NCBI RefSeq assembly: GCF_003014575.1
Contig: NZ_PYGF01000007.1
Span: forward strand, 1 to 64,000
Reading direction: 5' to 3'
From: Cecembia rubra
GTDB lineage: Bacteria; Bacteroidota; Bacteroidia; Cytophagales; Cyclobacteriaceae
DNA: 64,000 nucleotides
The notes beneath the pieces were generated by a model. It had not been told where the DNA came from and searched no databases. It saw only the letters and a list, made by a program, of their open reading frames with translations. Below, piece after piece: positions 44,325 through 54,010 of this stretch (positions are counted from its first letter, which is position 1; the number at the start of each line of letters is the position of its first letter). A program made the translations under genes and the position numbers.

Positions 44325-47060
44325 ATGATCAATAAAATTCTCAAAAAAAACTGTTTCGAATTTATAGGCACTTTAAAATCAACATTCATCATTTTTACAT
44401 TTTTAATTTGTCTTAAGACAGCTTGTCAATCACCACAACAGTCTCCATTTGATATTTCTCCCGCAGATTCGATGGATCCGAAACGGCTTGTAGCCCCATA
44501 TCCATCCATAAGCATTCCCGAAGGTGCTGACCTTGAATCCAAAATTTGGAAAGGCATAGATTTAAGTCCAAAGCCCCCCATAGTACCTGTCTCAGCAAAT
44601 GAACAAAAGAAGACATTTGTACTTAAACCTGGATACAAAATGGAACCAGTGCTTTCTGAACCCCAAATCCGTGAACCGGCAGCAATTAGTTTTGATGGAA
44701 ATGGGCGTATGTATGTGCTAGAACTAAGGACTTACATGCAAGATTTGGATGCAAAGGGAGAATTATTGCCCACTTCGAGAATTTCCCGTTGGGAGGATCT
44801 GGATGGGGATGGTGTCTATGAGACTGGAACTGTGTTTTTGGATAATCTGGTGTTTCCTAGGTATGTAGTACCTTTTGGCCCAAATAGCATCCTGTCCATG
44901 GAATCCAATGAGGATCATGTCTATCGATATACTGATACCAATGGTGACGGTAAAGCGGATAAGAAGGAATTGTTTGCCTCAGGTCTTGGTAGATCTGGTA
45001 ATGTGGAGCATCAGACAAGTTTTTTGACCTGGACCATGGACAATTGGATGTACAGTACTTATAACAACAAACGGATACGTTGGACGCCAACAGGTGTCAT
45101 ACAGGAAGAAAGTGGCAACCCTTGGGGTCAATGGGGTGTTACCCAGGATAATTACGGAACCATTTTTTTCCAAGATGGAGCAGGAGGAGTGCCTCAAGGC
45201 TTCCAATTCCCAATTGTTTATGGAAATTTTCAGGTCAAAGGAGCCCTGAAAGAGGGCTTTCGTGTACCATATAGTCTTGTGAAATTAGCAGATTTTCAGC
45301 CTGGAATGCAGGAAACCAAACCTGATGGTTCCTTGTCCAATGTAACAGGAGCTGCTGGAAATGATGTATTCCGGGGAGACCGTCTTCCTCAGGATTTGGT
45401 AGGTGATTATATCTATGGGGAACCTGTAGGAAGAATTGTCAGAAGGGTGGTAACAGAAAAAATAGAAGGGTTGTCCTACCTTCAAAATAAGTATATCAAC
45501 GAAGGTTCAGAATTTATTCAATCTACTGATCCCTTATTCCGTCCTGTAGATATGGCAACTGCTCCGGATGGCACTTTGTATATCGTGGACATGTATAGAG
45601 GTATTATTCAGCAGGGGGAATGGACACAGGAGGGAAGCTACCTGAGGACAAAGATCCAACAATATCAAATGGATGATATCGTAGGTAATGGTAGAATTTG
45701 GCGGCTATCTTATGAGGGTTTACCCCGAAATACCAAAAAACCAAAAATGTATGAGGAATCTGCAGAGGAATTGATCAAGCACTTGGAACATCCTAATGGC
45801 TGGTGGAGGGATATGGCCCAGCAAACCTTGATTCTTAATCAGGATAAAAGTATAGTCCCTGAACTGACCAAATTGGCAAGCAGTTCTTCCAATGAGTTGA
45901 CTAGAATCCATGCACTTTGGACACTGGAAGGGCTGGGTGAACTTAAGGTTGACCTGGTCAAAAAATTCACACAAGACCCCAATCCGAACATTAAAATACA
46001 AGGATTGCGGGCTGCTGAAACCCTATATAAATACGGAGAAAAAAGTTTGACTGAGATTTATTTCGAAGCTGCCGCTGACAACAACCATGATGTGGCACTA
46101 CAGGCATTGCTCAGTGCCCATGTTCTGAAAATGGATAAGATAGAAAAACTGATTTCAGATACCATGAATAAAAATCCATCTCAAGGAATTCAGGTAATTG
46201 GCAGGCAATTGTTAGATAGATTGGAGGAGGCTAAAAACTCATCTTCTAAACGGTTCGAAGAAACTGAGAGGAGGCTTTTCGTAAGGGGAAAGGCTATATT
46301 TGATAACTATTGTTCCACTTGTCATGGTCCAAAAGGCCTAGGTTCACCTACTGGGGATGGAAGGTTGATCGCCCCGGCATTTTCTGGTTCTCCTAGAATC
46401 CTAGGCCATCCGGAATATGCGGTGAAAGTGATGCTGCATGGATTGCAAGGGGCTGTTGATGCTCAGGAGTACGAAGGAATTATGATACCAATGAATGCCA
46501 ATGATGATGAATATATCGCATCTGTGCTTTCCTATATCCGAAATGATTTTGGGAATAGTGGTAGCTTCATAAAACCAGATTATGTAGCCAAAATCAGGAA
46601 GGATACCGAAACGCGAAAATCCGTTTTCACCTTTGATGAGCTGATAGGTGAAGTTCCAAAAGCCCTGACTTTTCAGGACAACTGGAAAGTAAAAGCGAGC
46701 AGCACTGCCCTTCTGGGGGTAGGTTCTGAAAAGGATCCTGGATACGCTTTTTCTTATAAGGGTTGGAAATCAGACGTGTCCCAAGAACCTGGTATGTGGT
46801 TTATGGTACAATTGCCAATTCCACAAATGTTAACTGAGGTCCAATTTGATTCTGGAAAAGATGAATTTCCAAACCAATTTTCCATTTTAGTTTCTGATGA
46901 TGGAAAGTCATGGAAAAAAGTAGCGAATGCTGAAGGCGTACCAGGTGTAAATACAGTGGCTTGGAAAGCCCAGAGAAAATCATCTTTTTTGAAAATAGAA
47001 ATAGAATCTAAAGCTGAAAAAGCCTGGTCAATGAAAAAACTAACTCTGTTTTCAAGGTAA
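44325..47060 (+). CDS. PVC-type cytochrome c protein with propeller, HEAT and discoidin-like domains
   Basis: 911 aa from the ATG at 44325 (an ATG at 44292 is also possible). Lipoprotein-like signal ending CLKTAC. Residues about 100-455 form a sorbosone/membrane-bound-dehydrogenase-like propeller (GNGRMYVLELRTYMQDLD, DLDGDGVYETGTVF). HEAT-like helices follow (about 480-635). A c-type haem site CSTCHGPKG lies near residue 662, and a discoidin-like (F5/8C) end domain covers about 800-911. The domain set was first noted in Planctomycetes-Verrucomicrobia proteins. It may oxidise a carbohydrate or accept electrons from the GMC enzymes; the substrate is not readable. Confidence 0.85.
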   Translation: MINKILKKNCFEFIGTLKSTFIIFTFLICLKTACQSPQQSPFDISPADSMDPKRLVAPYPSISIPEGADLESKIWKGIDLSPKPPIVPVSANEQKKTFVLKPGYKMEPVLSEPQIREPAAISFDGNGRMYVLELRTYMQDLDAKGELLPTSRISRWEDLDGDGVYETGTVFLDNLVFPRYVVPFGPNSILSMESNEDHVYRYTDTNGDGKADKKELFASGLGRSGNVEHQTSFLTWTMDNWMYSTYNNKRIRWTPTGVIQEESGNPWGQWGVTQDNYGTIFFQDGAGGVPQGFQFPIVYGNFQVKGALKEGFRVPYSLVKLADFQPGMQETKPDGSLSNVTGAAGNDVFRGDRLPQDLVGDYIYGEPVGRIVRRVVTEKIEGLSYLQNKYINEGSEFIQSTDPLFRPVDMATAPDGTLYIVDMYRGIIQQGEWTQEGSYLRTKIQQYQMDDIVGNGRIWRLSYEGLPRNTKKPKMYEESAEELIKHLEHPNGWWRDMAQQTLILNQDKSIVPELTKLASSSSNELTRIHALWTLEGLGELKVDLVKKFTQDPNPNIKIQGLRAAETLYKYGEKSLTEIYFEAAADNNHDVALQALLSAHVLKMDKIEKLISDTMNKNPSQGIQVIGRQLLDRLEEAKNSSSKRFEETERRLFVRGKAIFDNYCSTCHGPKGLGSPTGDGRLIAPAFSGSPRILGHPEYAVKVMLHGLQGAVDAQEYEGIMIPMNANDDEYIASVLSYIRNDFGNSGSFIKPDYVAKIRKDTETRKSVFTFDELIGEVPKALTFQDNWKVKASSTALLGVGSEKDPGYAFSYKGWKSDVSQEPGMWFMVQLPIPQMLTEVQFDSGKDEFPNQFSILVSDDGKSWKKVANAEGVPGVNTVAWKAQRKSSFLKIEIESKAEKAWSMKKLTLFSR

Positions 47061-47085
47061 ATCAGTCTCATCAAAGGCTTAATTC

Positions 47086-47093
47086 TAAGTTTG
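47086..47093 (+). promoter_or_regulatory. Candidate -7 box upstream of the FAD oxidase gene
   Basis: TAAGTTTG matches TAnnTTTG, 14 bases before the ATG at 47108. No TTTG is found at the matching -33 distance, so it is weak. Confidence 0.25.
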
Positions 47094-47107
47094 AAAAAAT
47101 AAGCAGA

Positions 47108-48268
47108 ATGCAAGGCAAGGTTTTTGATATAGCAGTCATTGGGTTGGGAGCCTTAGGTTGTTCCACACTATGGCAATTGAGCAAATCCGGAAAAAGGATT
47201 TTGGGAATTGACCAATTCGCTCCTCCACATACCATGGGATCTTCCCATGGAGAATCCCGTATCACGCGGCTTGCGGTAGGAGAAGGGATGGATTTTGTTC
47301 CTGTTGTCATGCGCTCTCATGAAATTTGGAGGGAAATTGAAAAAATAAGCGGGAAGGAAATTATGACTTCCACAGGAGGCTTACTCTTTGACTCAGGGGG
47401 AAAAAGTTGGTCCAAACATGGGTCAGAGGGTTTTTTCAAAAGAACGGTCCATTTTGCCCAAGAGGCAGGAATTCCCCACGAGCTTTTTGATGCCAATGAG
47501 CTTAGAAAAAGGCATCCTGAATTCAATTTAGAAGAAAGTGGGATGGTTTATTATGAACCGAGCGCTGGGTTTCTTAGGCCTGAACTGGCCATATCCACCC
47601 AACTCCAATTGGCTGAGCAAAATGGGGCTATCATTAAAACCCACACCAGGGTATTGGGGATTACTCCCCTTTCAAGTGGCGCTGTATTGGTCAGAACCAA
47701 TCAGGGAGAATTTGAAGCTGGAAGGGCAGTCATCAGTGCAGGGGCTTGGGTTAAGGACTTTCTGCCCGGGATGGTAAAATCCCACTTTAAAATCTGCCGT
47801 CAGATTTTGCACTGGCTACCAGTTAAAAATCAAGCTTTCGCTCTGGGAAATACACCGGTATACATGTGGGGATTTGGGCCTGATGCAGAAGATTTTATTT
47901 ATGGATTCCCTTCCTTGGACGGCCAATCGGTTAAAATGGCCTCTGAGTCATTTGTTGAAAGATTTCATCCGGATACTTTATCTCGGGATGTTGGCCAAGA
48001 AGAACAACTGGAGTTTATAAAAGAGAAAATTGCAGGACGTTTCAACCATTTGGAGCAACAGGTTATCCAGTCCAAAGTTTGCATCTACACTGTAACCCCT
48101 GATTCCTATTTTGTGGTAGATGAAATCCCTGATTTTCCGGAGGTGATAGTCGCTTCAGCATGCAGTGGCCATGGATTTAAGCATTCAGCTGGATTGGGTG
48201 AGGCAATAGCAGCAAATATCCTTGGTAATGAAACAATATTTGACCTTAAACCCTTTGCATGGAAATAA
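47108..48268 (+). CDS. solA: N-methyl-L-tryptophan/sarcosine oxidase-like flavoprotein
   Basis: 386 aa, the usual length for monomeric sarcosine oxidase/MTOX. FAD fold IAVIGLGALGCSTLWQL (residues 8-24). GSSHGESRITRLA near 44-56 is the family's flavin-contacting loop. The C-terminal ASACSGHGFKHSAGLGEAIA block includes the Cys (near 350) that binds FAD covalently in this family. It would oxidise secondary amines such as N-methyl amino acids, releasing H2O2. No signal peptide. It runs in the same direction as the PVC-type gene (47-base gap) and ends 5 bases from the oppositely read FG-GAP gene. Confidence 0.85.
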   Translation: MQGKVFDIAVIGLGALGCSTLWQLSKSGKRILGIDQFAPPHTMGSSHGESRITRLAVGEGMDFVPVVMRSHEIWREIEKISGKEIMTSTGGLLFDSGGKSWSKHGSEGFFKRTVHFAQEAGIPHELFDANELRKRHPEFNLEESGMVYYEPSAGFLRPELAISTQLQLAEQNGAIIKTHTRVLGITPLSSGAVLVRTNQGEFEAGRAVISAGAWVKDFLPGMVKSHFKICRQILHWLPVKNQAFALGNTPVYMWGFGPDAEDFIYGFPSLDGQSVKMASESFVERFHPDTLSRDVGQEEQLEFIKEKIAGRFNHLEQQVIQSKVCIYTVTPDSYFVVDEIPDFPEVIVASACSGHGFKHSAGLGEAIAANILGNETIFDLKPFAWK

Positions 48269-48273
48269 AAAAA

Positions 48274-51200
48274 CTAAGGTTGCTGAAATCTCAAAATTTC
48301 TATTTTATCATCATTCCTAATGAAGAGAGTCCATAATTCTTCCTTTACTTTGAGTTGAAGAATATGCTTGATTTGTCCGTAAATTCCTAAAGATCCTCTT
48401 TGGAACGGTACAAAATTCCCTTTCCCGTCCCCTTTGAACAAATTTCCCCAACTTCCCAGATAAGCTCCAAAGTAAGGTGCCGTTTCGATAAAATTTCCTC
48501 CAGTAATCAAATCCAACAAACCATCTCCATCCAGGTCTTGGACATGGATGGCTTGAATCGGGGCAAATTGGGCCTGAATAGGCAGGTTTATTATTTCAAA
48601 TTTGCCATTCATGTTTAACCAAACTTGGGAGGAAAATTCTTTTGCTTCAAAATAAGCCCCCCCGTCCAAAGGAGTTTTTTTGAATACTTGTTCAATAGTT
48701 TTTCCGGCAAAATGAGAGTTTCTCACAAACTCTTTCTTCATTGCTGGTAACCTTTTCACCAATTCATCTCTGTTTGCCAAGGGAAAATATTGGTGATTCA
48801 AAGGATAAGCAATCACTTGGTCTAAACTTCCGTTATTGTCCAAATCTTTAACCCACATTTTAAGAGGACTCAAAGCATCAGATTTTAAGCGGGTGTTTTT
48901 CCCAATATTTCCAAGGATAAAGTCAGGAAACCCGTTTTTATCAATATCATGGACTCGTATGGTATTCCACCAGCCGTTTGTGTTTTCCAAGCCATAAAGG
49001 TGAGTTTGGTCAACTAGTTTAATGCCTTCAAATCCATAAATCTTCACTGGCATCCATTCTCCAATTACGATTAATTTTTTACTCCCGTCTTGATTTAAAT
49101 CTACCCAAGAGGCGTCTTTTACCATCCCAGAAAATTGGATTTCAGGACCCCAAATTTTTGTCCAATCCTCAAATAGCCCATTCCCTATATTTTTCAATAG
49201 ATAACTTTGAGGGACTTCCCCATATCTCCCAGCCCAATTCCTACCTCCCACAAAAAGATCCAAAAGCCCATCCTGATCAATATCCATAGGAATAAACTTT
49301 GCGACCTGAAGATTAGGATCAAGCGGTAAACTGATTCCTTTAGCCAATTCCCCATTGCCCAAATTCCTGTAAAATTTAGAATGTGAATTTGGAGATGAAT
49401 TATGTATATTTCCCCCTCTGCCTACAATTAAATCGGGTAAACCATCCTGATCAAAATCCTCCCAAATGACAGTAATATCCTCAAAATCTGCATCCCGAGA
49501 CAATTCCTCCGGGCATAAACCTTTGAACCTGCCATTTTTGTTTTGTAGATAAATCATTGGTTCTTGGCCACTTGCTCCCCCCAGAAACACATCTTCAAGA
49601 CCATCTCCATTAAAATCAAAAATTAGTGCGGCTGGGCCTTCTCTTGATATTTTGTGGGGAAGAAGCGATTCTAGATTAAAATCATTATAATCATCTTCCT
49701 CGTGTACGAAGTCTAATCCTGATTCCTCGGTACTAATAATTTCCCAATTAACGGGTTTATTCAATTGGGTAAACTTAAAATTCCCATATGCATCAAATTG
49801 ATTTAAAGTGAGGGTTTGATTGGCTTTGATTTTTTCCAATTTTTGGAAAGATTGGTCCGGCCAAATCACAACAAGAGAATCCAAAGTCTTTATTTGACCT
49901 AATCCTATATGGATTTCTGGGGCAGTGCTGGATTGGAATCCCCGGCTGGTATAATTTTCTTGGTATATACTTAAGTCACCGCTGTAAGCAATCACTTTGG
50001 CCCCTATTCCAAAAACATTGAGCCCATTTCCAGAAAATCTGACTTTAATGAAATTGCTGCCATTTCCCCAATCCATTTCTATGGTTTGGTTCTTAAAAAT
50101 TTCCGCTTTTTTGTTGATATGATTGACAATCAGATCAAGGTCTCCGTCATTGTCCAAGTCAGCATACACTGCCCCATTTGAGATAGTCTTTTGGGAAATG
50201 CCCCAATTTTTGGATACATCCTGAAATTGCAGGTTACCAGAATTTTTAAAAAAATAATTCGGTACAAGGCCTTCAGGCATTTTTGCTGCAAGGTCTAAAT
50301 TTTTTATCTGGTCGAGAGAGGTTGCCCCAGTTATAAAATTGATGTAATCCACATCATTGGGCCTGAGCTTTATTCCATTTGAAATAAAAACATCCTTTAG
50401 ACCATCGTTGTCAAAGTCTGCTAACAAAACTGCCCAACTCCAATCTGTAGCATAAAGACCTGCCAATTGGGCTATTTCAGAATATGTCCCATCCGCATTG
50501 TTCAGTTGAAGCATATTCCTTGAAGCTTGCCTTTCATATCCAAAATTGAGCTTTAATTTAAAAATTTCATATGGATCTTCTCCAACGGACATTTTTTGGG
50601 TTTTTTCATCTTCGGGCAACATATCCAAGGTCATAATATCTATCCAAGTGTCATTGTTAATATCGGCGAGATCATTCCCCATGGAAAAGCGGCTTGAATA
50701 AGTTAGTGACTTGGATATGCTTTCTTTAAAAGTACCATCTTTTTGATTGATATACAGGTAGTCATTTTCATTGAAATCATTGGAAACATAAATATCAGGC
50801 CATCCATCCTTATTAAGGTCAGCTATACCTATTCCTAAACCATACCCGACTTGGCTAGAGAAAATACCGGCTTCATTGCTTACTGCTGAGAACTTTATTT
50901 CACCCTTATCCAGGTTATTCCGATAAAGTTTATCACCAGCTTGACCATTATCAATATACCTAAGTGCAGCCCGGCCAAAACTCCTTTCAGTATGGACTGC
51001 ATGATTCAACAAATACATATCTAAATCACCATCTCCATCATAATCAAAAAAAGCAGCTTGGGTACTGAAACCTTTGAAATCAAGCCCGTAAAGTTCTGCG
51101 CTTTCTGTAAATGTCAAGTCTCCATTGTTGATATATAGTTCATTCTTACCCTCAAGTCCTTTATATCCGCTAACCCTACAGAGATAAATATCCAAAAATC

Positions 51201-51600
51201 CATCTCCATTGATATCCACCATGCTTACTCCGGTTTTCCAAGGACCAGGTGAAACAAGACCTGCTTTTTCAGTAATGTCTTCAAACTGAAGGTTTCCTTT
51301 GTTAAGATAAAGTTGATTGCCCTGTTGATTAGATGAAAAATAAATGTCCAATAAACCATCGTTATTGATATCTCCTACTGCTATTCCTGCACCATTATAG
51401 AAATAAAGGTATTCTATTATATTAAAAGATTCCTCTTCTACCAGTTCATTGGAAAAATCTACTCCTGAATAAGAAGGCTTTATCGATGTGAAAAGAGTTT
51501 CCTCTGTACTATCCACATTCTTTGAATGGCAGGCCCATAAAACCATCCCAATAAAAAAAGGGTTAATGTAAAGTTTTGCCTTATACTTGCTTCGTTCCAA
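48274..51600 (-). CDS. Giant CRTAC1/UnbV FG-GAP-repeat lipoprotein
   Basis: 1108 aa from a TTG start at 51600; no suitable ATG exists (Met19 would cut the signal). The signal ends VLWACHS. The body has many FG-GAP/VCBS repeats built on D-x-(D/N)-x-D-G-x-x-D, for example DINNDGLLDIYF, DYDGDGDLDMYL and DLDNDGDLDLIV, which form a calcium-binding propeller. An ASPIC/UnbV domain (about 510-590, GIGAKVIAYSG to GLGQIKTLDSLVVIWPD) is followed by a second propeller set. Such surface proteins accompany SusCD loci in Bacteroidota. It follows a small lipoprotein gene by 8 bases. Function unknown; glycan binding is plausible. Confidence 0.85.
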   Translation of the reverse strand: MERSKYKAKLYINPFFIGMVLWACHSKNVDSTEETLFTSIKPSYSGVDFSNELVEEESFNIIEYLYFYNGAGIAVGDINNDGLLDIYFSSNQQGNQLYLNKGNLQFEDITEKAGLVSPGPWKTGVSMVDINGDGFLDIYLCRVSGYKGLEGKNELYINNGDLTFTESAELYGLDFKGFSTQAAFFDYDGDGDLDMYLLNHAVHTERSFGRAALRYIDNGQAGDKLYRNNLDKGEIKFSAVSNEAGIFSSQVGYGLGIGIADLNKDGWPDIYVSNDFNENDYLYINQKDGTFKESISKSLTYSSRFSMGNDLADINNDTWIDIMTLDMLPEDEKTQKMSVGEDPYEIFKLKLNFGYERQASRNMLQLNNADGTYSEIAQLAGLYATDWSWAVLLADFDNDGLKDVFISNGIKLRPNDVDYINFITGATSLDQIKNLDLAAKMPEGLVPNYFFKNSGNLQFQDVSKNWGISQKTISNGAVYADLDNDGDLDLIVNHINKKAEIFKNQTIEMDWGNGSNFIKVRFSGNGLNVFGIGAKVIAYSGDLSIYQENYTSRGFQSSTAPEIHIGLGQIKTLDSLVVIWPDQSFQKLEKIKANQTLTLNQFDAYGNFKFTQLNKPVNWEIISTEESGLDFVHEEDDYNDFNLESLLPHKISREGPAALIFDFNGDGLEDVFLGGASGQEPMIYLQNKNGRFKGLCPEELSRDADFEDITVIWEDFDQDGLPDLIVGRGGNIHNSSPNSHSKFYRNLGNGELAKGISLPLDPNLQVAKFIPMDIDQDGLLDLFVGGRNWAGRYGEVPQSYLLKNIGNGLFEDWTKIWGPEIQFSGMVKDASWVDLNQDGSKKLIVIGEWMPVKIYGFEGIKLVDQTHLYGLENTNGWWNTIRVHDIDKNGFPDFILGNIGKNTRLKSDALSPLKMWVKDLDNNGSLDQVIAYPLNHQYFPLANRDELVKRLPAMKKEFVRNSHFAGKTIEQVFKKTPLDGGAYFEAKEFSSQVWLNMNGKFEIINLPIQAQFAPIQAIHVQDLDGDGLLDLITGGNFIETAPYFGAYLGSWGNLFKGDGKGNFVPFQRGSLGIYGQIKHILQLKVKEELWTLFIRNDDKIEILRFQQP

Positions 51601-51608
51601 GCTTTGGT

Positions 51609-52187
51609 TCAGTTTTGATTATAATCAGGACTTATGCTCTTTTCGTATTCGGATTTAAGTCTTTTTTCCACTTCTAGGTCTGTGAATACAGCCTGAACAA
51701 ATTGCTCATCTTTGACAAATAAATTGATTCTTCTTTTGCCATCAATTTTATAATATACTTTGCCTTGAGTAGGGTGATTGATGAGTTTAAAATCTTCTCC
51801 ATAATCTTTTTTATACTCTTCGAGAATCTCTTCCAACAGATTTTCTGCCCAATATTGACGGTTCCATGGTGCCCAGGCAATAAAAGAATAAGTTACAGGC
51901 ATTTCAAATATCTTATAGTCAATGAAGGTGGGGAAAAAGCGCATACTTACTTCACTTGAAAATTTATCCTTGATCCTATGCTCTACACTGGTGGTACCCC
52001 CCGGGCCTTGTGTTATGATTTGTTCTTTGTTTAATTCGGTACAATGGTCAAAAAAATCTTGTTGTTTCATTCCCAAATAAAACCCAAAAAACAATTGATC
52101 ATTTTCTGTTGTATTCTTTTGAATAATATTACAGGCTGTTAAGCTAAGCAAAAAAAGGAACACTATACTCTTATTTATTGGATTCAT
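51609..52187 (-). CDS. Small lipoprotein of unknown function
   Basis: 192 aa. Clear lipoprotein signal FLLSLTACNI (Cys near 19). The mature part is mixed alpha/beta, with GFYLGMKQQDFFDHCTELNK, VSMRFFPTFIDYKIFEMPVT and an acidic, Lys-rich C terminus. I do not recognise a family. It lies downstream of the SusCD terminator, with its own -7-like box at 52235-52242, and is followed after 8 bases by the FG-GAP/UnbV gene, so those two are probably cotranscribed. Confidence 0.7.
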   Translation of the reverse strand: MNPINKSIVFLFLLSLTACNIIQKNTTENDQLFFGFYLGMKQQDFFDHCTELNKEQIITQGPGGTTSVEHRIKDKFSSEVSMRFFPTFIDYKIFEMPVTYSFIAWAPWNRQYWAENLLEEILEEYKKDYGEDFKLINHPTQGKVYYKIDGKRRINLFVKDEQFVQAVFTDLEVEKRLKSEYEKSISPDYNQN

Positions 52188-52234
52188 AGCAATGGAAATG
52201 GGTGGGCTGATGACTACAAGTGATTATTAACTTC

Positions 52235-52242
52235 CAAACTTA
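52235..52242 (-). promoter_or_regulatory. Candidate -7 box of the small lipoprotein gene
   Basis: The minus strand reads TAAGTTTG, a match to TAnnTTTG, 47 bases before the ATG. The next TTTG upstream (52273-52270) is 27 bases away, longer than the 19-21 consensus, so support is moderate. Confidence 0.35.
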
Positions 52243-52291
52243 AATATTACGATTTTCTGTTGATTAGCACAAATTTCACCAAATTGTTTGA

Positions 52292-52330
52292 CAAAAAAAG
52301 CAGGCTTAAACCAAAGTTTATTGCCTGCCT
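52292..52330 (-). terminator. Terminator of the SusCD transcript
   Basis: GCAGGC (52300-52305) and GCCTGC (52323-52328) form the stem. On the minus strand the stem is followed by a run of Ts. It starts about 25 bases after the SusD stop and separates SusCD from the lipoprotein gene. Confidence 0.65.
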
Positions 52331-52354
52331 TTAATAAAATCAAACCCTATTTAA

Positions 52355-53992
52355 TTAATTGTATCCTGGATTCTGTTTTAGCCTTGGGTTGGCTAGAAGT
52401 TGTGGCTCTGGAATTGGGAAAAGCTCCAAATGACTTCCAGGCTGATGAACTCTTTTTGGTCTATTCATTCCCTGGAATGGCCACCAAGCCTGACCATATT
52501 TCTTGAACCTGATAAGATCCTGCCTTCTGGTCATTTCTACAAACATTTCCCTCCCTCTTTCTGCTAATAAATTTTCCTCTGTCAAAGTGGTAAATGGATC
52601 GAGATTGCCGGCTCTTGCTCTAATCTGATTGACCAAAGCCAATGCTTGGCTTGTATTACCTAGTCTAAATCTTGCTTCAGCCAAGGAAAGTATGACATCT
52701 GATAACCTAAATATGACAAAATCATTACTCATATTATTGGTTCCGCCCATCTCAAATTCATATTTGCCAATCCTTGCTCCTGCCTGTCTTAATCCCTGTG
52801 GCCAAATTTCATTCAAGTATGGCATAAATGTCAATGGCGGTCCATCAGGGTCACCGTTTCTACCTGTAGCATCAAATGGTTCAACGCCAGGATCTACCAA
52901 CCTACTTCCATCTGACCTGAACTGAGGACCTACCAGGAAGTTGCTTAACCTACCATCAATGGTTCCAACAGATTGTGACAATGCGAGACCCTTCCAAACA
53001 GGACCTTGAACTCCGGGGTTCTTTGAAGGGTCTATGTAAGAATTGTAAAATTCTTCAACAGTTTGGTATCCGTTCCAAGGTTGCTGGGTAAGATTATATG
53101 TCGACTGGCTGGCAATGTGTAATGTCATCATGACCCAGTTAAACCCTCCGGCAAAGACCTTGTCATATGGATATACAAAGATATTTTCTGTAGAACCGGC
53201 ATTGTTGATAAGGAAATTGTCTTTATAACTAGGCATCAAGCTATATGGACCACTATTGATAATTTCCTCAGCATCAGCAGCTGCCAAAGCCCATTGTGGA
53301 GTACCTGTATACACCTCAGCATTGAGATAAAGCTTCATCCTGATAGTCAATGCCGCCCATTTGGTCATTCTTCCATAAGTAGTCCCGTCTTTTGCTGTCG
53401 GGAGCAATGGAATTACCTCATTCAATTCGGAAAGGATAAAATCGTAGGCTTCCTTCCTAGTCTTTGTACCTGGAGATTCCAAAGCGGTAAAGTCAGTTAC
53501 CAAAGGAATATTGCCAAATGCATCCATTGCCCAATAGTAAAATAAAGCTCTCAGGGCTCTCAGCTCACCAATAAACGCAGCTGAATTGGGGTTATCCAAT
53601 GACTGGAAAGAAAATATCAGACGATTGCAGGTATTAATGCCACCAAAAAGGAAATTCCAAGAATTCTGGAAAAAGGGATTATCAGGTAAAAATTCATGTT
53701 GGTGCAACTGTAACAATACCCCTCCATCAAACCAATCACCTCCTTTGGTTGAAATAACGATTTCATCAGAAGCGAGCTCATTGATGGACCAAAGACCAGA
53801 GTGGTTACCCAATCCCCCCAAAGAACTATAAGCCGCTCCAAGTGCAGAAATAAACTCTTCATTTGTTCTGAAGAAATTGTCTGCAGTAACCTGGCTGTAA
53901 ACCTGTTCCTCAAGATCGACACAGGACGTGGTTGTTAAGCAACTTAATCCTAAGCCAATCAAGATGGTTTTTATGTTCAATAATTTTTTCAT
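52355..53992 (-). CDS. susD: SusD/RagB-family nutrient-binding outer membrane lipoprotein
   Basis: 545 aa. Lipoprotein signal TTTSCVDLEEQVYSQ (Cys near 24). SusD-family features: NRLIFSFQSLDNPNSAAFIGE followed by LRALRALFYYWAMDAFGNIPLV (typical TPR-like repeat region), WAALTIRMKLYLNAEVYTG, and the C-terminal SLAEARFRLGNTSQALALVN followed by QIRARAG, with LLAERGREMFVEMTRRQDLIR. Together with SusC it captures glycans or other large nutrients at the surface. Starts 18 bases after the SusC gene. Confidence 0.95.
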   Translation of the reverse strand: MKKLLNIKTILIGLGLSCLTTTSCVDLEEQVYSQVTADNFFRTNEEFISALGAAYSSLGGLGNHSGLWSINELASDEIVISTKGGDWFDGGVLLQLHQHEFLPDNPFFQNSWNFLFGGINTCNRLIFSFQSLDNPNSAAFIGELRALRALFYYWAMDAFGNIPLVTDFTALESPGTKTRKEAYDFILSELNEVIPLLPTAKDGTTYGRMTKWAALTIRMKLYLNAEVYTGTPQWALAAADAEEIINSGPYSLMPSYKDNFLINNAGSTENIFVYPYDKVFAGGFNWVMMTLHIASQSTYNLTQQPWNGYQTVEEFYNSYIDPSKNPGVQGPVWKGLALSQSVGTIDGRLSNFLVGPQFRSDGSRLVDPGVEPFDATGRNGDPDGPPLTFMPYLNEIWPQGLRQAGARIGKYEFEMGGTNNMSNDFVIFRLSDVILSLAEARFRLGNTSQALALVNQIRARAGNLDPFTTLTEENLLAERGREMFVEMTRRQDLIRFKKYGQAWWPFQGMNRPKRVHQPGSHLELFPIPEPQLLANPRLKQNPGYN

Positions 53993-54010
53993 ATCAACTT
54001 AATTTTTTGC

